From Acidobacteriota bacterium (lineage in GTDB: Bacteria > Acidobacteriota > Thermoanaerobaculia > Multivoradales > J023): 64,000 nucleotides of DNA. The stretch covers positions 18,724 to 82,723 of the forward strand of contig JAJCXO010000005.1 of the NCBI GenBank assembly GCA_029263395.1, written 5' to 3'. The notes below the pieces were generated by a model. The model was not told where the DNA came from. It made no database searches and saw only the letters and a list, made by a program, of their open reading frames with translations. The stretch's first letter is position 1; each line of letters opens with the position of its first letter. Positions 9,197 to 17,362 of the stretch are shown here, in pieces. Position numbers and translations under genes: made by a program.

Positions 9197-9928
9197 ATGC
9201 CCGAAATTTCATCGAAATTGCCGGCGGAAGGTACTCCGTCTAGCAAACCGACAACGCCCCAAGCGGCTGCGCCCAACCCGAGTTTGCGGGTTGCAGTGAG
9301 TTCCTCTACAGCAGAGACAGCTCGGCGCTGGATTTGGATGGTGACGGTGATTCTGATCCTGGGCGCGGGGTGGGTGTTGTATGTATTGCGTGCGTCGATC
9401 GCTCCTGCTCTCGACGATTGGCTGCCGAGTCTTCAGCGAGCCTCGCCGCCGCCGGTGATCGAGACTCTCGAAGTTCAGCAAGAGCCGGCAGTGGTGGAGG
9501 AGCCGGCCGAACCAGTCTGGACTTATGTTGAGATCGAAACCGCCATCGCGCCTCTACCCGAGGCGGTAGATGCCTTGATCACCGCCGGTCTGAAAGAGCT
9601 GCCGGAATTCTCTGGGCTCGACTCTTCCGATGAGACACGAGTGCTTTTGGTGCGCAATCGCTGGGGCTTGTGGGGACGTATCTGGCTTAACCGAGTCGAT
9701 CAGCTCGAGAGCCAAATGCCGCCGATCCAAGACTGTGAAATTCACGCCGCTCTGGAACCGACCTGCCGAGCCTTGGTTGCTAGCCTTGCAGCATTAATTC
9801 AGGTGCCCGCAGCGGATCGGTTGGAAGCCGCCAAGGAAAGTTTTGCCGAAGCCGCCGGAATCCTGGAGGCGTTACGCAATCCACCGGAAGAGCTGCTGGA
9901 AGAAGCAGCGTCGGGAAGTGTCGATTGA
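9197..9928 (+). CDS. Single-pass membrane protein of unknown function
   Basis: 243 residues. A Pro/Ser/Ala-rich cytoplasmic N-terminus (~1-45) is followed by one membrane helix (~47-67, 'WMVTVILILGAGWVLYVL'), a Pro/Glu-rich linker, and an alpha-helical extracytoplasmic domain of ~140 residues containing two Cys ('QDCEIHAALEPTCRAL') that may form a disulfide. I do not recognise the family. It is divergent from dinB and convergent with the deoxyhypusine-synthase-like gene; only 40 bp separate it from the latter. Confidence 0.6.
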   Translation: MPEISSKLPAEGTPSSKPTTPQAAAPNPSLRVAVSSSTAETARRWIWMVTVILILGAGWVLYVLRASIAPALDDWLPSLQRASPPPVIETLEVQQEPAVVEEPAEPVWTYVEIETAIAPLPEAVDALITAGLKELPEFSGLDSSDETRVLLVRNRWGLWGRIWLNRVDQLESQMPPIQDCEIHAALEPTCRALVASLAALIQVPAADRLEAAKESFAEAAGILEALRNPPEELLEEAASGSVD

Positions 9929-9968
9929 ACAGCGCCGGAATTTTCGAGACTTACCGGAGTCAGCTGAT

Positions 9969-10949
9969 CTACGACGCCAAGACGTAGGAGAACACCAAGG
10001 GGGCGACGATCGTGGCGTCCGACTCGATGATGAATTTGGGAGACTCTGAAGTCAGTTTGCCCCAGGTGATTTTCTCGTTGGGTACAGCGCCGCTATAGGA
10101 GCCGAAAGACGTGGTCGAGTCGCTGATTTGGCAAAAGTAAGACCACATCTTTGCCGGCTGCCTCAGATCTTGTTCGATCAAGGGCACAACACAGATCGGA
10201 AAGTCGCCGGCGATGCCACCACCGATTTGGAAGAAACCGATTTCCCGCTCGCGAGTTTCCTCCAAGTACCAGTTGATCAGCGTTTTCATGGTTTCGAGCC
10301 CGCCGGCAACCGTGCCGAGATTCTCTATTTTGCCTGTCAAATGGTTCGCCACAAAAATGTTGCCGAGGGTGGAGTCTTCCCAGCCCGGGACAAAGATCGG
10401 CAAATCAACTTGGGCGGCCGCGATCATCCACGAATCCCGTGGATCGATCTCATAATGCTGCTCGAGTTCGCCACTGCGGATCATGCGATACAAGAATTCA
10501 TGAGGTAGCAGGCTCTCTCCAGCCTGATCAGCTGCTTGCCATTGCTCGACGATCAGAGCCTCGATTTTACGCATGGCCTCTTCTTCTGGGATACACGTGT
10601 CTGTCACTCGATTGAGCCCTTGTCGCGCAAGGTCGAGCTCCTCTTCGGCTGTCAATGCACGCCAGTTCGGAATTCTTCGATAGGAGTTGTGAGCGACAAG
10701 GTTGAAGATGTCTTCTTCCAGGTTGGCGCCAGTGCAGCAGATACCGTGGATCTTGCCCTGTCGGATCATCTCGGCCAGTGAGATACCGAGCTCAGCGGTC
10801 GACATGGCACCGGCCATGGTGAGCAGCATCTTGTTACCCACGGCCAGCTGATCGACCCAGGCCTGAGAAGCTTCGACAGCAGTTCTGGCGTTGAAGTGCC
10901 GGTAGTGGCGGAGCATGAACTCCTTGATTGTTGCGGCATCGTTCGACAT
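9969..10949 (-). CDS. Deoxyhypusine-synthase-family protein
   Basis: 326 residues from ATG at 10949, preceded by 'ggagatcacc' as ribosome binding site. The sequence has the DHS fold signatures: 'KMLLTMAGAMSTAELGISLA' near residue 42, 'GICCTGANLEEDIFNL' near 73, and 'GFFQIGGGIAGDFPICVVP' near 249, typical of the NAD-binding Rossmann-like core. Eukaryotic DHS moves the aminobutyl group of spermidine to eIF5A; bacteria lack eIF5A, and bacterial members are thought to act on polyamines or related amines (homospermidine-synthase-like). It is divergent from speA, about 220 bp apart, which supports a polyamine substrate. The exact reaction cannot be told from sequence. Confidence 0.85.
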   Translation of the reverse strand: MSNDAATIKEFMLRHYRHFNARTAVEASQAWVDQLAVGNKMLLTMAGAMSTAELGISLAEMIRQGKIHGICCTGANLEEDIFNLVAHNSYRRIPNWRALTAEEELDLARQGLNRVTDTCIPEEEAMRKIEALIVEQWQAADQAGESLLPHEFLYRMIRSGELEQHYEIDPRDSWMIAAAQVDLPIFVPGWEDSTLGNIFVANHLTGKIENLGTVAGGLETMKTLINWYLEETREREIGFFQIGGGIAGDFPICVVPLIEQDLRQPAKMWSYFCQISDSTTSFGSYSGAVPNEKITWGKLTSESPKFIIESDATIVAPLVFSYVLAS

Positions 10950-11166
10950 GGTGATCTCCAAAGAACGGGGCCAGAATGGCAGGCGGCCCCGAAGAGACGG
11001 TGACCCCGAAAGGACGTGTGGACAACCTCGAGAGAAGAGGTGCGTAAGCGGCGATACTTTAGCAAGCGACGCTAGTCTTAGGCGAGTCTCTAAAGCTTTT
11101 TGCGAGCCTTCAGTGCGTGCTAGAGTCACGCGCCCGAAGCTGCCCCCAAACGAAGGAGTCTCGACG

Positions 11167-13095
11167 ATGGATACGAAGCGTCCGGCGGATCGTTGGTCGA
11201 TTGCCGATTCCGTAGATCTATACGGTATCGGCGCCTGGGGCCGGGGTTATTTCTCGGTCAACGAGCTTGGCCATCTCGAGGTAGGACCCAACACCGAAGC
11301 CTCCAAGGTGCTCGATCTCAAGGCGTTGGTTGACGAGGTGAAAGAGCGTGGCATCGCAGCGCCGCTGCTGATCCGATTCTCCGACCTGTTGGAAGCTCGC
11401 ATCGTTGAGATCCATACCGCGTTTCGCCAAGCGATGGATGAGAATGAATACGCTGGTGACTATCGGGGGGTTTATCCGATCAAGGTCAACCAGAATCGCA
11501 TCATCTTGGAAGATCTGGTGGACTATGGGCGCCCTTTCCACTTCGGTCTCGAAGCCGGTTCCAAACCTGAGTTACTGGCGGTTATGGCCTTGGTGTCCGA
11601 CCCCGAGGCGCTCATCGTGTGTAATGGATATAAGGACGAAGAGTACATCGAAACTGCACTGTTGGCATCTCGCCTCGGTCCAAAGGTGGTGTTGGTGGTC
11701 GAGAAGCTATCGGAGCTTCGATTGATCGTCGAAGCTTCTCGCAAAACGGGTATCCAACCACAGATTGGTGTCCGAATGCGGCTGTCAACGCGCGGTGCGG
11801 GTCATTGGGAGTCCTCCGGCGGTGATCGCTCCAAGTTTGGGCTCAGTGCTCGTGGCCTGCTCGAGGCTGTCAACTACCTCAAGAAGGAGGGCATGCTTGA
11901 CGCATTCGTCTTGCTGCACTTCCACCTCGGTAGCCAGATCGCTTCGATCCGCAATCTCAAGTTGGCCCTCCGAGAAGGTAGCCAGTTCTATGTCAACTTG
12001 GTGCGGCTCGGCGCGCCGCTACGTTATTTCGATGTCGGGGGCGGGTTGGGAGTCGACTACGATGGATCCCAGACTGCGATGGCGTCGTCGGTCAACTACA
12101 GCCTGCAGGAGTATGCCAACGACGTTGTGTTTGGTGTCAAAGAAGTCTGCGATCCGGCCGGGATAGATCATCCGATTTTGGTGACTGAGGCGGGGCGCGC
12201 CACGGTTGCTCATCACGCGGTGTTGGTCGTCGAAGTGATTGGTGTTGGAGAGCCACTGGTGGGCGAAGTACCCGCTGATCTGCCGCCCGATACCGAGCCT
12301 GTTCTCAGGAACATGCTCGACTCCTATCACGAGTTGACGGTGGAGAATGTTCGGGAGGCTTACCACGATGCTCAACAGTACCGAGACGAGTGCCTGAGCC
12401 TATTCAAGCTCGGTCATCTATCCCTGGAGCATCGAGTATTGGCGGAAGATATCTACGGTGCGGTGTGTTTCAAGACGCGTCATCTGGTCCGTGGTGAGGC
12501 GCAGGTATCGCCTGAGCTCGAGGGCGTCGAGTCGGCTCTCTCTGATACCTATTTCTGCAACTTTTCGATTTTCCAGTCGATGCCGGACTCGTGGGCTATC
12601 GGGCAGCTTTTTCCTGTGGTTCCGATCCATCGCCTCAATGAAAAACCGAGTAGTTTCGGGGTGATCGCCGACATGACTTGCGACTCCGATGGCAAGATTG
12701 ATCGATTTATCAACACTCAGTCACCAGCCCAAGGCGCAAGACCTGTACTCGATCTCCACGAACTAAAAGATGAACCCTATTACTTGGCGGTGTGCTTCGT
12801 CGGAGCGTATCAAGAGATACTTGGCGATCTCCACAATCTTTTTGGCGACACCAATACTGTGCATGTGGCCCTCGATCAAGAGGGCGGTTACCGAATCGAG
12901 CATGTTGTCGAGGGTAACTCAGTCATGGATGCTTTGGAGTATGTTGGCTATCGCCGCGATGGTTTGATAGCCAAAGTACGCAAGTTATCCGAAGAGTCGA
13001 TACGCCGCCAGAACATGAGTCGCGAGCAGGCGCGGCAGTTGATGCGCCAATACGAAGCAGGGTTGGCAGGATACACCTATCTAGAGCGCGACTGA
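11167..13095 (+). CDS. speA: Biosynthetic arginine decarboxylase
   Basis: 642 residues from ATG at 11167, with AAGGAG 8-13 bases upstream. It begins 'DRWSIADSVDLYGIGAWGRG', carries the PLP-lysine segment 'GVYPIKVNQNR' near residue 100, the glycine-rich phosphate-binding 'FDVGGGLGVDYDGS', and the C-terminal region typical of SpeA ('FCNFSIFQSMPDSWAIGQLF'). It decarboxylates L-arginine to agmatine, the first step to putrescine and spermidine. Length matches SpeA (630-660). The frame is open upstream to 10915, but that extension covers the divergent gene and is not credible. No agmatinase or agmatine deiminase is in the window. Confidence 0.95.
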   Translation: MDTKRPADRWSIADSVDLYGIGAWGRGYFSVNELGHLEVGPNTEASKVLDLKALVDEVKERGIAAPLLIRFSDLLEARIVEIHTAFRQAMDENEYAGDYRGVYPIKVNQNRIILEDLVDYGRPFHFGLEAGSKPELLAVMALVSDPEALIVCNGYKDEEYIETALLASRLGPKVVLVVEKLSELRLIVEASRKTGIQPQIGVRMRLSTRGAGHWESSGGDRSKFGLSARGLLEAVNYLKKEGMLDAFVLLHFHLGSQIASIRNLKLALREGSQFYVNLVRLGAPLRYFDVGGGLGVDYDGSQTAMASSVNYSLQEYANDVVFGVKEVCDPAGIDHPILVTEAGRATVAHHAVLVVEVIGVGEPLVGEVPADLPPDTEPVLRNMLDSYHELTVENVREAYHDAQQYRDECLSLFKLGHLSLEHRVLAEDIYGAVCFKTRHLVRGEAQVSPELEGVESALSDTYFCNFSIFQSMPDSWAIGQLFPVVPIHRLNEKPSSFGVIADMTCDSDGKIDRFINTQSPAQGARPVLDLHELKDEPYYLAVCFVGAYQEILGDLHNLFGDTNTVHVALDQEGGYRIEHVVEGNSVMDALEYVGYRRDGLIAKVRKLSEESIRRQNMSREQARQLMRQYEAGLAGYTYLERD

Positions 13096-13112
13096 GACTC
13101 GCTCCATTGCAT

Positions 13113-13278
13113 CTAGTGCCCGGTTTGACTAATCCGTTCCACTATTCTCGGTCTTTCTCGCGCCTGACTGCGTTAGGCCTCCTCTAAAGAGCCCCACTAT
13201 TCCTGCCGTCGGCAAGCCTTGTCAGCCACAAGAAATCCTCGAGAATATTCGGAACGTTCTAATCAAACAGGGCACTAG
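13113..13278. repeat. MITE-like element with ~38-bp imperfect terminal inverted repeats
   Basis: The left end (13113-13150, CTAGTGCCCGGTTTGACT...) and the reverse complement of the right end (13241-13278, ending ...CAAACAGGGCACTAG) match over about 38 bases with five or six differences and one indel. The ~90-bp interior has no open reading frame of note. The outermost tetramer is CTAG on both sides. Size, terminal repeats and lack of coding are those of a miniature inverted-repeat element; no target-site duplication is clear. It fills most of the gap between speA and the CGNR gene. Confidence 0.6.
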
Positions 13279-13322
13279 AAACAGCCAATGTCGTGCAAGG
13301 CATGTGCAGTGTGGCGGGTAGA

Positions 13323-13334
13323 TATAATACCGAA
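13323..13334 (+). promoter_or_regulatory. -10 element placed for a leaderless transcript
   Basis: A consensus TATAAT (13323-13328) is followed by only six bases before ATG at 13335, so transcription would start at or next to the A of the start codon. There is no Shine-Dalgarno sequence before that ATG. No clear -35 is seen. Confidence 0.45.
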
Positions 13335-14033
13335 ATGGCAAAGAAACCACTCCTTCCTCGCGGGCCACAGCTTGAGCTTGCCGGTCATTTGGCGGTGGCA
13401 TTCGTCAACACCGGGGCAGCACGGGACAAGAATCGCCAGCTAGGAGTGACGAGTTATGCCGAGCTCCTCACCTGGAGCCAGCAGGTTGACCTGCTGTCAG
13501 CGGCGGAGGCGGAGGAGTTACGGCGAGCTGCTGCGGCGCGGCCGGAGGATGCGGAGGCTGTGCTCGAGCGGGCGGTGGACGTGCGCGACGCACTGGGCCA
13601 TTTGTTCGTTGCCTTACACCTCGAGAAGGAACTCCCTGCCGACGCCTTGGGCACCCTCAACAGAGCTTTGACCGAGGATGTGCCCGCTGCACACCTGATC
13701 CCTGGCGAGCAAGGTTTGACCTGGGGTTGGGCAGGGGAGTCACAGGCTTTGGACCGTATGCTGCGGCCGGTGTTCCACGCCGCCGGGGACTTGTTGGTCT
13801 CCACCGAGGGGCGACCCGAGGTTCGCCAATGTGGGGCTTCTGTCTGCCATCTGTTCTTTCTCGACCGCACGGCGGCGCACAGACGTCTCTGGTGCGAGAT
13901 GAAAACCTGTGGCAATCGGGTCAAGGCATTGCGGTACTATCGCAGCAAAGGTCGGGCGATTCGAGAAAGGTACACTTGGGGAATCGGCAAGTGGACACAT
14001 CGGCGACCACGACCGAGCCGCCAGAAGATTTGA
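13335..14033 (+). CDS. CGNR zinc-finger / ABATE-domain protein
   Basis: 232 residues from ATG at 13335 (MAKKPLLPRGPQLELAGHLA). The N-terminal ~130 residues are the helical ABATE domain ('HLAVAFVNTGAARDKNRQLG' near the start). The C-terminal ~45 residues are the CGNR zinc finger: 'RQCGASVCHLFFLDRTAAHR' followed by 'WCEMKTCGNRVKALRYYRSK'. These proteins are presumed DNA-binding stress regulators. Upstream in-frame starts (GTG 13293, ATG 13302) exist, but the -10 box at 13323 would lie inside them, so the leaderless start is preferred. The protein ends in a basic tail. Confidence 0.85.
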   Translation: MAKKPLLPRGPQLELAGHLAVAFVNTGAARDKNRQLGVTSYAELLTWSQQVDLLSAAEAEELRRAAAARPEDAEAVLERAVDVRDALGHLFVALHLEKELPADALGTLNRALTEDVPAAHLIPGEQGLTWGWAGESQALDRMLRPVFHAAGDLLVSTEGRPEVRQCGASVCHLFFLDRTAAHRRLWCEMKTCGNRVKALRYYRSKGRAIRERYTWGIGKWTHRRPRPSRQKI

Positions 14034-14066
14034 CAGCCTGGAGGGAGCCACTTGGTTAGATCGCGT

Positions 14067-14320
14067 CTCGCAACGCATCGCGAGTCGCGTGCTCGTTCCA
14101 CAGGGGTCTCCCTGGGAGGCGAGAACGGGTTTCTCTTGAGGAACAAGGCTTGTTACTCACATGTAGTAGACCCGGCCGCCGGGTTGCGGGCTTCCAAGGA
14201 ACAAGACTCCAAGTCTGCTTGCCTCTGAGTCCCGCCAGGGACTTCATCACTGAGCGAGGGGTTTTCAACCCCTCGTGGCAAAGGCTCGCTTGTTCTTTGG
14301 CGAAGAAGCGCCAACAGGCG
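14067..14320. other. String of nine short hairpins in the gap after the CGNR gene
   Basis: Perfect dyads follow each other: CTCGC/GCGAG (14067-14084), CTCCC/GGGAG (14108-14118), GAGAA/TTCTC (14121-14135), AACAAG/CTTGTT (14142-14154), ACCCGGC/GCCGGGT (14170-14184), AGACT/AGTCT (14204-14216), AGTCCC/GGGACT (14228-14243), CGAGGGGTT/AACCCCTCG (14255-14275) and CGCC/GGCG (14309-14320). The eighth, a 9-bp stem with a 3-base loop, could be a terminator for either convergent gene. No open reading frame explains the stretch. Confidence 0.55.
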
Positions 14321-14376
14321 TGACCGCTGGATGGGAACTAGTTGGGATCTGCTTGACGGTACAAGATGCCTAGATG

Positions 14377-14671
14377 GTTAAGCGAATCATTCGCTTAACT
14401 TCCTTCACGAATTATGAGGTTAAGCCAGTCATTCGCTTAACTTCCTTCACGAAATCATGAGGTTGAGCGAACGATCCGCTTAACCTCTAGAATCAATTGG
14501 CCTGTCAAGCGAATGACTAGCTTAACCTTTCAAGCCATCTAGAAGGTTAAGCAGGGCATCGGCTTAACCCTTTGACTCAATTGAAGGGTTAAGCGAATCT
14601 TCCGCTTAACTATCTTCTGATGCAAGAGCGTAAAGCGAAAGTTTCGCCTAACCACTAGATCCGACTAGAGC
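14377..14671. repeat. 42-nt tandem array with dyad-symmetric core, seven units
   Basis: Units start at 14377, 14419, 14462, 14504, 14546, 14588 and 14630, i.e. steps of 42, 43, 42, 42, 42 and 42. Each opens with a dyad of the type GTTAAGCGAA-TCA-TTCGCTTAAC (perfect in unit 1) and continues with a weaker second dyad such as CCTT...AAGG. The 3' arm of each core can also pair with the 5' arm of the next (for example 14562-14596). Units differ by up to half their bases outside the arms while the arms stay complementary or nearly so. It lies between two convergent genes and is non-coding. Confidence 0.85.
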
Positions 14672-14721
14672 ATCACGTATTTTGTCCTGATGTATCCCGC
14701 AGGAGCGGCAGGTGGGGGCTC

Positions 14722-16296
14722 TCAGGAAGCTTTGGCCGTGGGTTCGACCGCTTGTTCTGCTTGTGGCAGATAGACGTGGACTCGGGTCCCTTTGTCGGGT
14801 TCACTCTCGACGATGAGGTCGCCCCCATGACTCACCACGATGCCGTGAGCAACCGAGAGGCCGAGGCCGCTCCGCTCGTTGGCCTCTCGAGTGGTGAAAA
14901 ACGGCTCGAGGATCCGCTCTTGAGTCGCTGAGTCCATGCCGTGGCCGGTATCGCTGACCGTCAACCGTACATAAGAGCCCTCATGAGGCCGTTGATGGCT
15001 ACGTTCGGCTTCGGCATCCACCTCGACTTCTGTCAGGCGGACTTCTAGAGTGCCTCCATCTGGCATCGCATGGTAAGCATTGGTACACAGATTCATCAGG
15101 ACTTGATGCATCTGATCGGAGTCCGCGATGACAGTGTTGTGTTCGAGGTCGACATGGGTGCGGATTTCGATGTGGGTCGGCAACGAAGGGCGTAACAATT
15201 TCAGGGCCTCGGTCACGACATCGTCGAGCTGCACCGGCTTGCGTTCAGGCTCGGCCTGGCGGCTAAACGCGAGAATCTGCTCCGCTAGTTCGCGAGAACG
15301 ATCGGCGGCGGTGAGGATGTGCTCCAACCGCTTTTGAATCTTGCTGCCGGCGGGCGCTTCGTCGATCGCCATGTGAGCAAACCCCAGGATCGGCGTCAAC
15401 ATATTGTTGAACTCGTTGGCGATGCCGCCCGCCAGGCTGCCGATAATCTCCCACTTTTGAGAATGACGGAGTTGCTCTTCGAGCTGTGCCTTCTCTTCTT
15501 GATCCCTTTTGCGATCGGTGACATCTCGCGAGTTGATCACTCCTCGTATTTCGCCATTGGCTAGAGCTCGTGTGCTGGCGACAGCCTCCAAGACTCTCGT
15601 CGAACCGTCTCGGTGGCGATAGCGAGATTCGAAGAACTTAGTGGTGTTGGGTTGATCGAACGACGAAAAAACCGTTCTAATGACGTGCTCGCGGTCTTGT
15701 GGATGCAGCAGTCCGAACATATTGGTCCCAGTACGGTCATCAGGGGTATAGCCGAGGACCCGCTCCATAGACGGACTGGCGTAGTGAATCTTCCCTTGTT
15801 CGTCGACCACAGTGATGATGTCGAGAGCATTTTCGATCAACGACCGAAAGTGCGCTTCGCTAGCCTGCAGCGCTTCTTCGGCTCGTCGTCGCTCGACGAC
15901 ATGTCGCCACTCACGCAATGCTCCTTCGACCACCTGCGGCATGCTGGCAAGGGTTTCTCCCGATTTGACAATGTAGTTGAGTGCCCCGGCTTTCATCGCC
16001 TCGACCGCAACCTCTTCGTCGCCATGACTGGTCATGATGACAATCGGGTACTCCGGCTCTTCACCTTCGGTCGGCAAAAGCTCGATGCCCTTGCCGTCAG
16101 GGAGAAGGAGATCGATCAAGGCGAGATCCGGTTTGGCCTGGTCCAGGTGCGAGCAAGCTTCTCGCAAGCTCCTAGCCACGGTGAGGCGCATCCGTTCGGC
16201 CCGAGGCTCGAACGATCGTCGTATCAGCTCGGCGTGGGCCTCTTCGTCTTCAACTAATAAAACATTAATTCTCGGCTTGCTCACCGGCTGCTCCAT
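14722..16296 (-). CDS. REC-PAS-histidine-kinase hybrid with Asn in place of the H-box His
   Basis: 524 residues. Residues ~8-125 are a receiver domain ('NVLLVEDEEAHAELIRRSFE', phospho-acceptor Asp in 'LALIDLLLPDGKG', Lys in 'YIVKSG'). Residues ~145-265 are a PAS domain ('HFRSLIENALDIITVVDEQG'). A HisKA-like helix follows, reading 'GSLAGGIANEFNNMLTPI'; related kinases have 'GGIAHDFNN' or 'GGIAHEFNN', so residue 294 is Asn where the phosphorylated His should be (codon AAC). The ATPase domain is intact: N box 'NLCTNAYHAMPDGG', G1 'VSDTGHGMD', G2 'RSGLGLSVAHGIV'. It is the last gene of a four-gene minus-strand cluster with three receiver proteins. It may bind ATP without autophosphorylating at the usual site. 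Confidence 0.9.
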   Translation of the reverse strand: MEQPVSKPRINVLLVEDEEAHAELIRRSFEPRAERMRLTVARSLREACSHLDQAKPDLALIDLLLPDGKGIELLPTEGEEPEYPIVIMTSHGDEEVAVEAMKAGALNYIVKSGETLASMPQVVEGALREWRHVVERRRAEEALQASEAHFRSLIENALDIITVVDEQGKIHYASPSMERVLGYTPDDRTGTNMFGLLHPQDREHVIRTVFSSFDQPNTTKFFESRYRHRDGSTRVLEAVASTRALANGEIRGVINSRDVTDRKRDQEEKAQLEEQLRHSQKWEIIGSLAGGIANEFNNMLTPILGFAHMAIDEAPAGSKIQKRLEHILTAADRSRELAEQILAFSRQAEPERKPVQLDDVVTEALKLLRPSLPTHIEIRTHVDLEHNTVIADSDQMHQVLMNLCTNAYHAMPDGGTLEVRLTEVEVDAEAERSHQRPHEGSYVRLTVSDTGHGMDSATQERILEPFFTTREANERSGLGLSVAHGIVVSHGGDLIVESEPDKGTRVHVYLPQAEQAVEPTAKAS

Positions 16297-16317
16297 ATTC
16301 TTTCCGGTGGGAGCTGA

Positions 16318-16773
16318 TCACGAATCGGTGCCAGGCCATGGGTAATGGTTCCATCCCAGCCAATAGAAACCCAGGTCATCCATCAACTTGGTGAATTTCT
16401 CGAAGTCCAAGGGTTTCACAAGGTAGCTGTTGGCGTGATACTCGTAAGCCTTGCCGACATCGAGCTCCGCATGCGAAGTCGTGAGTACCACAACGGGAAT
16501 TTTCTCTAAGCTTTCCGAACTCCTGATTGCTTTGAGAACCTCGAGGCCATCAACCTTGGGTAATCGCAAATCCAACAGGACGACATGAGGTCGCGGGCTT
16601 TTCTCGGGGTTACGATAGGCGTTGCGCCGGAGTAAATAGTCGAGAGCAGCTTCGCCATCCGTCAGATGGTGGATGGTGTTGGCGACGCGATGATCTTGAA
16701 AGCTGCGCATCACCAGCTCCGCGTGATCAGGATTGTCTTCCACAAAGAGGATGTTCAGCGCGTTACCGTTCAT
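16318..16773 (-). CDS. Single-domain response regulator (Rcp1-like)
   Basis: 151 residues, one receiver domain only. Acidic pocket 'ILFVEDNPDHAELVMRSF', phospho-acceptor Asp in 'VVLLDLRLPKVDG', 'VVLTTS' and Lys in 'SYLVKP'. The long loop 'LLRRNAYRNPEKSPRPH' before the Asp is typical of Rcp1-type regulators that serve phytochrome or other kinases and have no DNA-binding domain. The C-terminus 'GFYWLGWNHYPWPG' is shared with the next gene, so the two are recent paralogues. It starts 19 bp after the stop of the 16793 gene and ends 21 bp before the kinase. Confidence 0.92.
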   Translation of the reverse strand: MNGNALNILFVEDNPDHAELVMRSFQDHRVANTIHHLTDGEAALDYLLRRNAYRNPEKSPRPHVVLLDLRLPKVDGLEVLKAIRSSESLEKIPVVVLTTSHAELDVGKAYEYHANSYLVKPLDFEKFTKLMDDLGFYWLGWNHYPWPGTDS

Positions 16774-16792
16774 GGGGGTTGGTCTCGTGCGG

Positions 16793-17317
16793 CTATGAGC
16801 TTTCGCCGTAGGCTTGGGGAGGCGTCAAATGCTTCCAAGTTTGGCCAGCCGTCGCGGCGCTCGGCTTCGACAGTGCTTTGCCCTGATCGTGGTTCCAGCC
16901 TAGCCAATAGGATCCTAGTGCTTTGATGAGCTCGTCGAACCTCTGGAAATCGTTCGGTTTAACGAGATAGCTGTTGGCGTGTGACTGATACGCCTTCTTG
17001 ACATCCATCTCGGCGCTCGAGGTCGTCAAGATGATGACCGGAACTTCGTCGAGCTCCCGCTTACCGCGAATCTCTCGCAGGACGTCGAGGCCATCCACTT
17101 TGGGTAAGCGAAGGTCCAGTAAAACCATATGGGGTTTTACTGGAGCTCGTGAGTCGCTGCCCTTCACGGAATGAAACAGATAGTCGAGCGCAGCCTCGCC
17201 ATCACTGAGATGATGGATCCTATTTCCGAGCGGGTGATCTTCGAGGCTACGTTTGACGAGCTCCGCGTGGTCGGGGTTGTCCTCGACGAGCAGAATCTCA
17301 AAAAGAGGCACACTCAC
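16793..17317 (-). CDS. Single-domain response regulator (Rcp1-like), paralogue
   Basis: 174 residues, one receiver domain: 'ILLVEDNPDHAELVKRSLED', Asp in 'MVLLDLRLPKVDGLDVL', 'IILTTSSAEMDV', Lys in 'SYLVKPNDF'. The end 'SYWLGWNHDQGK' resembles the 16318 product, with a 30-residue extra tail. No output domain. No phytochrome gene is in the window, so the cognate kinase is unknown. Confidence 0.92.
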   Translation of the reverse strand: MSVPLFEILLVEDNPDHAELVKRSLEDHPLGNRIHHLSDGEAALDYLFHSVKGSDSRAPVKPHMVLLDLRLPKVDGLDVLREIRGKRELDEVPVIILTTSSAEMDVKKAYQSHANSYLVKPNDFQRFDELIKALGSYWLGWNHDQGKALSKPSAATAGQTWKHLTPPQAYGESS

Positions 17318-17362
17318 GGTGTGTCGCCTATTGGTTGGCTTATCCGAAGATCTCTATTTTTC

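Noticed and set aside
8986..9276. N-terminal extension of DNA polymerase IV
   Set aside because: The extra 97 codons do not resemble the family and overlap the divergent membrane-protein gene.
10915..11166. N-terminal extension of arginine decarboxylase
   Set aside because: It overlaps the start of the divergent DHS-like gene, while ATG 11167 has a good ribosome site.
14377..14671. CRISPR array
   Set aside because: Repeats are only partly conserved, linkers are related rather than unique spacers, there are no cas genes, and the 42-nt period is too short for usual repeat-spacer units.
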